This document shows positions 25,711 through 33,208 of a stretch of 54,718 nucleotides of DNA, one piece after another. This stretch comes from Dehalococcoidia bacterium (lineage in GTDB: Bacteria > Chloroflexota > Dehalococcoidia > SZUA-161 > SpSt-899). Location: NCBI GenBank assembly GCA_028711995.1, contig JAQTRE010000006.1:1-54718 (forward strand), given 5' to 3'. A program made the translations under genes and the position numbers. The number at the start of each line of letters is the position of its first letter. Positions within the stretch are counted from its first letter, which is position 1. The notes below the pieces were generated by a model. It was not told the DNA's origin. It worked only from the letters and a program-made list of their open reading frames with translations, and did no database searches.

Positions 25711-26922
25711 TTAGATGACTTTCTCTTCTTTGAGCCTGCTGATATCCTCCCAACTGTATTCAAGAATGTTTTGAAGCACCTCTTCGGTATGCTCCCCAAA
25801 CTCCGGTGAGGGCAACCTGATCGATGGCGTAGAGCCGCCGACGCGGATTGGGGTGACCATCATCTGAGTCCTACCGTAAGTGGGATGCTCAAACTCGGCT
25901 ATGTAGTTATTGGCCCACACCTGCGTGTCTTCCAGCAAATCAGAGAAGGTGTTAACCGGCTCGACGACGAAATCCCCTTCACAACCCAGAATATCGAGCC
26001 ATTCCGCCCGGGTCTTGGTTGCAAAGACCTCGTCCATAATGGCAATGCATTCGGCTGCATTCGCACTTCTCGCCCAAATATTCTCGAATCGTTGGTCTTT
26101 TTCCAGATGCTCCAAACTTGTAACCTTGCAAAAGGAAGGCCAGTATCGGTCTGCCTGAAGCATGCCCAACGAAATCCATTTGTCATCCTTGCACCTGTAT
26201 TCGTTCCAGAACGGATTGGGCGTACTGGTCCTGGCGTGCCGCGGCACTTCTACACCCATTATCAACTTGGCATCAACATTCATACTAAGCAGATGCATCA
26301 TGCTGCCGAGCAGCGAACACTCCACCTCCTGTCCCTGCCCAGTTCTCTCCCTCTTCAAGAGTGCGGCCACTATACCAAAAGCGGTCATTGAGGCTCCCAT
26401 GTGATCGGCGATGGCACCGTTTATATAGCTGGGCGGAGTGTCCGGTTGTCCGATAATGCTCATAAGCCCGGATCTGGCTAATGCCAGCCTATCATAAGAG
26501 GCCCTGCCCGCATTTTGGCCATTGGATCCCCATGCCGAGCCCAGCGCGTATATCAAGAGGGGATTATATGTGGACAAGGTGGCGTAGTCAACGCCCAGTC
26601 GGATCGCTGCATTCATACGCAAGTTATGCACAAAGACATCCGACTTTCCCACCAGCTTGTATAGAATCTTCCGGCCTTCCTCCTTTGTCAGGTCTAGAGT
26701 GATACATTTCTTGTTGAAGTTGGCGTGCTCAATCATCACATTGCGCTCTGACCCACCCATTTCCAGCTTTGTCTGAGTGATACTTCCGCGCATAGGGTCG
26801 CCAGTGATCGGAGACTCTATTTTTATTACTTCCGCTCCCAGGTCTCCCAGCATCCTTGGGGCCACACTCTGGAACCAGGTGGTTGCGTCCAAAACACGAA
26901 ACCCTTCAAGTGGCAAAGTCAT
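25711..26922 (-). CDS. CaiB/BaiF-type (class III) CoA-transferase 1
   Basis: A 403-residue CoA-transferase. It opens MTLPLEGFRVLDATTWFQSV and has LGDLGAEVIKIESP and the usual LDLTKEEGRKIL. The catalytic aspartate is in AIADHMGASMTAF, followed by ALLKRERTGQGQEVECSLL. Class III enzymes move CoA between carboxylic acids and acyl-CoAs. The ATG follows GGAGGACCTCC. It lies downstream of substrate-binding protein 1, with a hairpin between, suggesting that the imported acid is activated by CoA transfer. That link is inference. Confidence 0.9.
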   Translation of the reverse strand: MTLPLEGFRVLDATTWFQSVAPRMLGDLGAEVIKIESPITGDPMRGSITQTKLEMGGSERNVMIEHANFNKKCITLDLTKEEGRKILYKLVGKSDVFVHNLRMNAAIRLGVDYATLSTYNPLLIYALGSAWGSNGQNAGRASYDRLALARSGLMSIIGQPDTPPSYINGAIADHMGASMTAFGIVAALLKRERTGQGQEVECSLLGSMMHLLSMNVDAKLIMGVEVPRHARTSTPNPFWNEYRCKDDKWISLGMLQADRYWPSFCKVTSLEHLEKDQRFENIWARSANAAECIAIMDEVFATKTRAEWLDILGCEGDFVVEPVNTFSDLLEDTQVWANNYIAEFEHPTYGRTQMMVTPIRVGGSTPSIRLPSPEFGEHTEEVLQNILEYSWEDISRLKEEKVI

Positions 26923-26988
26923 GGAGGTCCTCCTCAATTGATTGTTTGTCACGGAGATACCGATAAACTTAAGATGGCTTCCCAGGCT

Positions 26989-27033
26989 GGGAGGACTTTG
27001 AGTTTTTCTTGATGGAAGACTCAAAGTCCTCCC
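26989..27033 (-). terminator. Hairpin after substrate-binding protein 1
   Basis: A perfect 15-bp stem (GGGAGGACTTTGAGT and complement) around a 15-base loop containing TTCTTGAT, 32 bp after the gene. The corresponding hairpin at 28755-28803 has a different stem but keeps the loop motif. It may terminate or attenuate readthrough into CoA-transferase 1. Confidence 0.7.
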
Positions 27034-27065
27034 GGAGACAATGCCGATAGTTCAGCAGACAAGGA

Positions 27066-28316
27066 CTATTTCCCAACCGGAGTAAGCTTGCCATCTTTGA
27101 ACTGCATCATATGTCCTGCGTTGGTGTGAGTGCCATCAGGATTGATTTTGAACGGCCCCCCTGGTGCATCATTCCACATCAGATTGCCCGAGCGGGCCGC
27201 CTTCGCTATATCCTCAGGCTTATCCGATCGGGCCAACTCTATGGCCTTCAGGGCCATCTCAGGAGCATAATACAGAACAGCATCGTTTGTACTGGGGTCA
27301 CGTCCGGCTGTCTCCGGAAAGCTTTGCTCAAATTCTTGAGACCCCGCATAAGGCAACCCGGGCCCCCATACAACCCAATGGTAAGAGCCTTCGGCTCCCT
27401 TTTCCTTCAAGGCAGTGCCGCTTGAAGACACGCTGGAGCCGACAACCTTAATATCGCCCCAGCCGCCCAGTTCTGGCATCTGCTTGAACACATTAACATA
27501 GAAACTCTCAGTACCACCGCTATCTGCAATAAGGACATCGGGTTTTTCCATCCTGATGCGGGTAAGGAAGGACGAGAAGTCTATGGTGCCGGAAGTGACG
27601 TATTCTTCGTAGACAACCTTTATCCCGGCTGCATTGGCTATTCCCTTCATCTGAGATCCACGTGTACGTATCTCTTGCATATCCCCCATAAGAAAGCCCA
27701 TTGTTTTAGGTTTGAGATCATTCACTGCAAAATCCATCACCATATTTGTGGCACTGGACATATTGGGATAGACGCAGCGTATGGTGTACGGCCTGTTGCT
27801 CAGATCCGCTGGGGTAGAACCTACACTGAACAACGGCACTTTAAGCTCTTCCGCGGAATCGGAGGAGGCCGTGAGAGCGGATGCTGTTGCCCCGCCATAA
27901 ATCACTGCCGAAACTTTATCTTCCAGCACCAGTTTCTTATAGCCGGACGTATTATCGGCTACCTGAGTCTTGTCATCATACTTGATCCATTTGACGGGCC
28001 TTATCACTCCCCCGACATTAATGCCTCCCTTCTTCTCCAATTCCTTGTCCACCACCTTTAATACCCCGTCAACAAGGAGGCCCGCAATGCCTGCCGGACC
28101 GCTCCAGCTGCAAAGAACGCCGATCTTTATCGGCTCCTGGGAAATCGTCGGTGCAAGTGTTGTTGCCCCAGGAGTCGTTTCTGCAGGTGTTGTTGCCATC
28201 GATGCGGCGGATTCTACTTCATCATCGTCATCACAGGCGACCAGAGCAGGCATTAAAAGTGCCAGAACCAAGACTATCGCTGCCAGTTTGTACCATGGAA
28301 TACTTCTGGTTCGCAT
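27066..28316 (-). CDS. Branched-chain-amino-acid-type substrate-binding lipoprotein 1
   Basis: A 416-residue periplasmic-binding-fold protein of the LivK/Peripla_BP_6 type. The signal peptide ends LMPALVAC, then CDDDDE and a Thr/Ala/Pro linker. The mature domain starts IKIGVLCSWSGPAGIAG and includes GGINVGGVIRPVKW and YGGATASALTASSDSAEE. No permease or ATPase gene is adjacent, so it either works with a transporter elsewhere or acts as a sensor. GGAGGACAGCG precedes the ATG. A 17-residue leader ORF lies just upstream. It is a clear tandem paralogue of the protein at 28835-30082. Confidence 0.9.
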   Translation of the reverse strand: MRTRSIPWYKLAAIVLVLALLMPALVACDDDDEVESAASMATTPAETTPGATTLAPTISQEPIKIGVLCSWSGPAGIAGLLVDGVLKVVDKELEKKGGINVGGVIRPVKWIKYDDKTQVADNTSGYKKLVLEDKVSAVIYGGATASALTASSDSAEELKVPLFSVGSTPADLSNRPYTIRCVYPNMSSATNMVMDFAVNDLKPKTMGFLMGDMQEIRTRGSQMKGIANAAGIKVVYEEYVTSGTIDFSSFLTRIRMEKPDVLIADSGGTESFYVNVFKQMPELGGWGDIKVVGSSVSSSGTALKEKGAEGSYHWVVWGPGLPYAGSQEFEQSFPETAGRDPSTNDAVLYYAPEMALKAIELARSDKPEDIAKAARSGNLMWNDAPGGPFKINPDGTHTNAGHMMQFKDGKLTPVGK

Positions 28317-28346
28317 CGCTGTCCTCCTTATAGTTTATGCTGTTAC

Positions 28347-28400
28347 TCAGGTGTACACCGAATAGCATCCAAAGCAGGTTTTGTTGCGATGTCGTCTCAT
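28347..28400 (-). CDS. Putative leader peptide MRRHRNKTCFGCYSVYT
   Basis: A 17-residue ORF ending 30 bp before the binding-protein 1 start. AGGAGGTGA lies upstream (AGGAGG 14 bases before the ATG). The counterpart upstream of binding protein 2 encodes a 19-residue peptide sharing the start MRRHRN and the end SVYT. Between copies the changes include synonymous third-base changes, conservative replacements and a 6-base in-frame indel. Non-triplet indels occur just outside the ORF. That pattern supports translation. Arg-rich start and Cys pair are conserved. A regulatory leader role is inferred. Confidence 0.55.
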   Translation of the reverse strand: MRRHRNKTCFGCYSVYT

Positions 28401-28754
28401 CCTGTGTCGTTTCACCTCCTCATTTTGATCAACTCCTCTGCCAAGGCTCCAGCACATCGACCGCTTATCCCTAACACATTTGACAATCGAGCATCATCAC
28501 TCGGAGATTTCGGCAACTACCGCATTCCTCAATCTCTTCTGTGCAGCTAACTTTAACCCAGTCTCATGAAACCGACTCTTCCGCGTTGCCTCCTTTCAGG
28601 GCATATGCCCCTTGTTCAGGCCCAAGGGCTCAAGACTGCGGATTTTCCTTCTTCCCCCTGTTCTGGCTGGTTTTGGATTAGTTTCAGGTATGTGGCCTCC
28701 ATAATTGCTATTGTTTTTCATGGAGACACCGATCAACTCAAGATGGCTTCTTGC
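28401..28754 (-). promoter_or_regulatory. Conserved leader and promoter region of binding protein 1
   Basis: About 130 bases next to the leader ORF (28401-28550) match the corresponding region above binding protein 2 closely, including ATCAAAATGAGGAGGTGA and GAGTGATGATGCTCGATTGT (copy 1 reads CGAGTGATGATGCTCGATTG). The part from 28560 to 28754 is not shared and has no gene. Promoter hexamers are not obvious. Confidence 0.5.
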
Positions 28755-28803
28755 GTGGGAGCACATTGACACCTTCTTGATAGAGGACTCAATGTGCTCC
28801 CAC
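28755..28803 (-). terminator. Hairpin after substrate-binding protein 2
   Basis: A perfect 15-bp stem (GTGGGAGCACATTGA and complement), 31 bp after the gene. The loop contains TTCTTGAT as in the hairpin at 26989-27033. The stems differ at many paired positions yet both pair fully. Confidence 0.7.
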
Positions 28804-28834
28804 AGACATTCCCGATAGTTCAACGGAAAAACAA

Positions 28835-30082
28835 CTACTCCCCAACCGAGATAAGCTTTCCATCCTTGACCTGCATCATATGGCCTGTGTTATTGTGAAT
28901 GCCATCTGCAGTGATCGTGAACGGTCCACCCGGTGCATCCTCCCACAAAAAGTTGCCCGAGCGGGCCGCCTTCGCTATATCCGCAGGCTTATCAGAGCCG
29001 GCCAATTCTATGGCCTTCAGGGCCACGCTCAGAGGATAATACATATTAACATCGACTGTTTGGACGCGTTTCCCTAATACCGCCTCGTAGGCTTGCTCAA
29101 ACGCTTTGGCCCCGGCATAAGGCAATCCAGGCGCCCATAGAACCCAATGATAAGAGCCTTCGGCTCCCGCCTTATTCTCTAAGGAATTCAAGGCATTGCC
29201 ACCTGAAGCCGAACTGGGGCTCACCAACTTGATATTGCCCCAGCCGCCCAGTGCAGGCATCTGCGTGTAGAGATTGATATAGAAAGTCTCAGACCCTCCA
29301 CTGTCAGCAAAAAGCACATCGGGATTATCCATCCTGATGCGGGTGAGGAAAGGGGAGAAGTCAACAGTTCCAGATGTAACGAACTGTTCGTAGACAACCT
29401 TTACCCCGGCTGCGCTACACCTTTCCTTCATCATGGATGTCCGGTCACGCGTCTCTTTCATGTCCCCCACAAGAAAGCCCACCGTCTTGGGCTTAAGATC
29501 CTTCAGCACAAAGTCCATCACCATCGTTGACGCACTGAACAGATTCGGCATCAAACAGCGTATGGTGTAAGGCCTGTTGCTCAGGTCCGCAGGGGTGGAT
29601 CCTAAGCTGAACAATGGTACATGGAGTTCTTCCGCGGAATCGGAAGCGGCGGTAAGACTGGTTGCGGTTGCCCCACCAAAAACCACTGCTGATACATGAT
29701 CATCTAGTACCAGCTTCTTGTAACCAGCCACATTATCGGCCACCTGAGTCTTATCGTCGTACCTGACCCACTCGATTGGCCTTATCACGCCACCAACATT
29801 GATGCCTCCCTCCATCTTCATTTCGTTGTCTACCAACTTAATTAAGGTGTCGGCCGTGGTGCCGGCGATGCTTGCCGGACCGGTCCACGACATAAGAATT
29901 CCGATCTTTACCGGCTCCTTGGAGACAGTCGCTGCAGGGGTTGTCTTTTCCAGCGTGGTCGTTGATGGCATTGTAGCGTCCTCTTCATCATCGTCATCAC
30001 AGGCAACCAGAGCGGGCATCAAAAGTGCCAGAACCAAAACCATCGCTGCCAGTTTGTGCCATCGAATATTTCTGGATCGCAT
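28835..30082 (-). CDS. Branched-chain-amino-acid-type substrate-binding lipoprotein 2
   Basis: A 415-residue paralogue of the protein at 27066-28316. The signal peptide is of the same design (LALLMPALVAC, CDDDDEEDAT). The mature domain starts VKIGILMSWTGPASIAG and shares GGINVGGVIRPIEWVRYDDK. The ligand cleft regions differ (VSPSSASGGNAL against VGSSVSSSGTAL), so ligands may differ. It has its own leader ORF, conserved upstream region and hairpin. CoA-transferase 2 is the next gene upstream. No membrane components are nearby. Confidence 0.9.
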   Translation of the reverse strand: MRSRNIRWHKLAAMVLVLALLMPALVACDDDDEEDATMPSTTTLEKTTPAATVSKEPVKIGILMSWTGPASIAGTTADTLIKLVDNEMKMEGGINVGGVIRPIEWVRYDDKTQVADNVAGYKKLVLDDHVSAVVFGGATATSLTAASDSAEELHVPLFSLGSTPADLSNRPYTIRCLMPNLFSASTMVMDFVLKDLKPKTVGFLVGDMKETRDRTSMMKERCSAAGVKVVYEQFVTSGTVDFSPFLTRIRMDNPDVLFADSGGSETFYINLYTQMPALGGWGNIKLVSPSSASGGNALNSLENKAGAEGSYHWVLWAPGLPYAGAKAFEQAYEAVLGKRVQTVDVNMYYPLSVALKAIELAGSDKPADIAKAARSGNFLWEDAPGGPFTITADGIHNNTGHMMQVKDGKLISVGE

Positions 30083-30112
30083 CGCTATCCTCCTTCACAC
30101 TTTGTGCTTTAC

Positions 30113-30172
30113 TCAGGTGTATACCGAATCGCATCCATAATCACGGCAGGTTCTGTTACGATGTCGTCTCAT
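30113..30172 (-). CDS. Putative leader peptide MRRHRNRTCRDYGCDSVYT
   Basis: A 19-residue ORF ending 30 bp before the binding-protein 2 start, with AGGAGGTGA upstream. It corresponds to the 17-residue ORF at 28347-28400. The difference is a two-codon insertion (CGT GAT) and mostly conservative or synonymous changes. Placement, stop codon and distance to the main gene are identical in both loci. The function is unknown; translational coupling or attenuation is the simplest idea. Confidence 0.55.
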   Translation of the reverse strand: MRRHRNRTCRDYGCDSVYT

Positions 30173-30512
30173 CCTATTTCTCTCACCTCCTCATTTTGAT
30201 CGACTCCTCTGCCCAGAGCTCCAGCACATCGACCACTTATCCCTAACACCTTCGACAATCGAGCATCATCACTCAGAGATTTCGGCAACTACCCTATCCT
30301 CAATCTTTTCCCTTCAAAAATGTGCTTAACGGAAATATAGGAAGAATCAGACCTCTTTCTGCACCGTGCCAGTCCTTTTCGTCCGCCGGACAAAGATCAC
30401 ATCTCTCACCTCTCCTACAGCCCGTCCCTCGCCCACGTTCTCATGTGATTTTGGAGCATGGGAATATCCAAGACCCAGACTGGCACCTGCGCTACTCAAC
30501 CTCCATCTACTT
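30173..30512 (-). promoter_or_regulatory. Conserved leader and promoter region of binding protein 2
   Basis: Bases 30173-30305 match the upstream region of binding protein 1, ending near GGATAGGGTAGTTGCCGAAA on the minus strand. Bases 30310-30512 are unique, contain no convincing gene and separate this locus from CoA-transferase 2. Confidence 0.5.
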
Positions 30513-31727
30513 CTAGATCACTTCCTCTTCTTTGAACTTTGTTATATCCTCCCAGTCATACCCGCACACCTCAAGCAGGATTTCTTCCGTGTGTTGTCCG
30601 AAGTCCGGAGCGGGCCGGGTATGAGTTGCAGGAGTCTCACTGAAACTCACAGGAAAACCCATTCGCTTGATTTTCCCTAGGACCGGATGGTCATAGTCGC
30701 AAATATATTGGTTTGCCAACACCTGCGGATCGGAGGGCAGATCACATATGTTATTTACGGCAGTGGCGGTGACCTTCTCTTTCTGCAGTTTCTCCAACCA
30801 TTTGTGGCGCGGCTCTTGGGCAAACACACCGTCCAGCAACTTGATGAGCTCTGAGCAATTTTGCCACCGTTTCTGCATGGTATCGAACCGGGGATCATTT
30901 TCCAATTCCGGTGCGTCGATGGCACGACAAATAGGCCCCCAATCGGTCTCTCGATGAGCTGCCAGCGCCATCCAATTCCCGTCTTTGCACTCGTAGAAAT
31001 TATATGTAGGAGCAAACATACTTTCTCTTCGCAATCTCGGGGCTTCCTTGCCAGTGAGCAAAAAGATATCCAAATCCATAGCTAGCAGATTCATTGATGA
31101 CGCAAGCAGGGAAGACTTCACCTCCTGCCCGATCCCGAATCTCTCTCTCGCCAGAAGCGCGGAAATAACCCCAAGGGCGATCATTATCCCCGCGGTCACG
31201 TCCGAAATGCCATGTGGCGGCCAGCAAGGCCCGGAGATCGATCCATATCCGCACGCCATAGTAATTCCGCTTCGAGCCGAACCCAAAAGATCGAACGAGG
31301 GCATTTCGCTCTCGGGCCCTTCGTCTCCAAAACTCGAGGTGCTGGCGTAGATCAACCTGGGGTTCACGGCACTCAGGTTTGCATAATCAAGGCTGAACTT
31401 CGTGACGATATCTCTCTGGAAACTGGTAACAAATACGTCAGAATTCTTGACCATGCGATAGATTATTTCCTTGCCCATTGGCTTAGTCAGATCCAGAGCC
31501 ATGCCTCGTTTATTGCGGTTAACACGTTCAAAATGAGCATGGCGCCCCCCGGGCAAGGCTAATGGGAGCCCACGATCCGCACGAAGACCCCGATACTGAT
31601 CTCCTACACCTCTTTGCTCTATGTGGCAGACGTCAGCGCCCAGATCTGCTAAAATCGCGGCTGCCTCAGGAACAGCATGCCACTGCCCCCAATCAACAAC
31701 TCTGATCCCTTCAAGTATTCTTTTCAC
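30513..31727 (-). CDS. CaiB/BaiF-type CoA-transferase 2
   Basis: A 404-residue class III CoA-transferase. Features are ILEGIRVVDWGQWHAVPEAA, ILADLGADVCHIEQRG and MALDLTKPMGKEII. The catalytic aspartate is in GISDVTAGIMIALGVISALL, followed by RERFGIGQEVKSSLLA. GTG 31727 is chosen because AGGAGG lies eight bases upstream; a GTG at 31736 overlaps that site. It lies between binding protein 2 and two DUF6125-like genes. Together with CoA-transferase 1 it brackets the two binding proteins. Confidence 0.88.
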   Translation of the reverse strand: MKRILEGIRVVDWGQWHAVPEAAAILADLGADVCHIEQRGVGDQYRGLRADRGLPLALPGGRHAHFERVNRNKRGMALDLTKPMGKEIIYRMVKNSDVFVTSFQRDIVTKFSLDYANLSAVNPRLIYASTSSFGDEGPESEMPSFDLLGSARSGITMACGYGSISGPCWPPHGISDVTAGIMIALGVISALLARERFGIGQEVKSSLLASSMNLLAMDLDIFLLTGKEAPRLRRESMFAPTYNFYECKDGNWMALAAHRETDWGPICRAIDAPELENDPRFDTMQKRWQNCSELIKLLDGVFAQEPRHKWLEKLQKEKVTATAVNNICDLPSDPQVLANQYICDYDHPVLGKIKRMGFPVSFSETPATHTRPAPDFGQHTEEILLEVCGYDWEDITKFKEEEVI

Positions 31728-31823
31728 GATTCTCACCTCCTCCTGTTGTGCCTTGGAATGTATTAATCCGCCGAATCTAGGCGAGGCTGGAGCATCGTCC
31801 TCTAACGATACCAGTTTTGATCG

Positions 31824-32381
31824 TTATTCAAGTTCCAACTCCCATTGACAGGCGATGTCTTTAGGGCTTTTCCGTGGAGGCAGTAAGAGGGATTTGACTG
31901 TTATCCTTGGATTGATGGCATGCGCGTAATCCTCAAAATAGCCCTTCTCCAACGTATGACAGACGAGCTTCATTCGCTGCTCATCATTGTGTTTTTCAAA
32001 ATGTTCAAGGGGGCCGCATCTCTTGAACGTCACTATGCCGTGATTTCTGTTCTTCATCTCAAAATCACACTCGCATATTCCAGCCATCCCTGGAGCCGTT
32101 TGCCAAACCTTGAAACATGTGGCGACATCATTTCCTGTAATATTCAGTGCTTCAGCACAGCGTTTGCTTTCCGCTACCGCGGATTTAGTCCAAGCCTCTT
32201 GGCTCAATTCCCAGGCAACCGACTCTCCGAACCTTTTGGCTACCAGTTGAAACCAATGGCTATCCATTTTGAGGTACATGAATGATGCTGCCAACCACAT
32301 CTGGGTGATTGCGTCCTTGGAGAGATGCTGCGGTTTGAAATCTGCCTGGAATTCTCCGCTGTAGTCGCTCAACTCTGCCAT
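31824..32381 (-). CDS. DUF6125-like protein, paralogue 4
   Basis: A 185-residue intact family member starting MAELSDYSGEFQADFKPQ. It keeps ALNITGNDVATCFKVWQ, TFKRCGPLEHFEKHNDEQ, LLLPPRKSPKD and ACQWELELE. GAGGAGGGCACA precedes ATG 32381; a longer frame upstream lacks support. It lies between CoA-transferase 2 and another family member. The function is not known. Confidence 0.8.
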   Translation of the reverse strand: MAELSDYSGEFQADFKPQHLSKDAITQMWLAASFMYLKMDSHWFQLVAKRFGESVAWELSQEAWTKSAVAESKRCAEALNITGNDVATCFKVWQTAPGMAGICECDFEMKNRNHGIVTFKRCGPLEHFEKHNDEQRMKLVCHTLEKGYFEDYAHAINPRITVKSLLLPPRKSPKDIACQWELELE

Positions 32382-32485
32382 TGTGCCCTCCTCTTCAAAT
32401 GTATGCAGGCGTAATTCTTTCGCCCGGCAGTGCAACTGATCGTCAGATTATGCACAGTTAAGTATCTGTAGCCGAAGGGTTGCGT

Positions 32486-33049
32486 TTACTGTTGAAGCTT
32501 CCATTCCCATTGGCAACAAGGAGTTTCATCCTTGCTCTTGCGGGGAGGCAACTTGAGTGGCGTCACTTTTATGGCGGCATTGAAATAGTTGGCATGGGCC
32601 TGGAACGTGGGTTGTTCCAGTTCGTGGCAAATTCTGAAATCTCTCCCTTCCCCTTCTCTCTCGAAGTAGAAGAGGGAGGGACAGCGGTTGACCGTCACAA
32701 TGGCGTAATTCGGATCTTTGAGATCAATAGTGTAATCGAAGAACCCCATGGTGAAACCAGGACTGAGCCGGAGTGCCTTCAGGCAGGCGGCTACATCATT
32801 TCCCTTAATGTTCATCGCTTGGGAAATTCTCCGGGGATCGTAGGTGTAGCACTTATCCCAGACAATCAATTCGCAAGCCATGGCTTCGTCATCGCCATGC
32901 CTCTGTTTTATTAGTGAATACCAGTATCCGTCAGTGGCCAAGAATATTCGGGCATACTCGTCCAGCAGCCTGATGAGAGCTTCCTTGGAAAAATCCTCAA
33001 ATTTCAGGTCCGGTTTGAAATGCCCGCTGTAGTCTATGAGTTCTGGCAT
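32486..33049 (-). CDS. DUF6125-like protein, paralogue 5 (divergent)
   Basis: A 187-residue member of the same family, more distant than the others. It starts MPELIDYSGHFKPDLKFEDF and has AMNIKGNDVAACLKALRLSP, TVNRCPSLFYFEREGEGRDF and LKLPPRKSKDE followed by CCQWEWKLQQ. The retained NDVAAC, RCPxL, LPPRK and CxWE positions are probably the functional core of the family. AAGGAGGATGAC precedes the ATG. The Lrp-type regulator 2 gene is 159 bp upstream. Confidence 0.8.
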   Translation of the reverse strand: MPELIDYSGHFKPDLKFEDFSKEALIRLLDEYARIFLATDGYWYSLIKQRHGDDEAMACELIVWDKCYTYDPRRISQAMNIKGNDVAACLKALRLSPGFTMGFFDYTIDLKDPNYAIVTVNRCPSLFYFEREGEGRDFRICHELEQPTFQAHANYFNAAIKVTPLKLPPRKSKDETPCCQWEWKLQQ

Positions 33050-33208
33050 GTCATCCTCCTTCAGCTGTGTTTATCGCCTGGCTCTGAGGGCAACTACCCT
33101 GAAAAGATGACTGGTCGCCATGAATCTGGACTGCTGTCACGGGGTGTTTTCTGCACCCAATCGGTTTTCGTTACTCAACATCGATCCTGGTGCGTCTTTG
33201 TCAATCTC

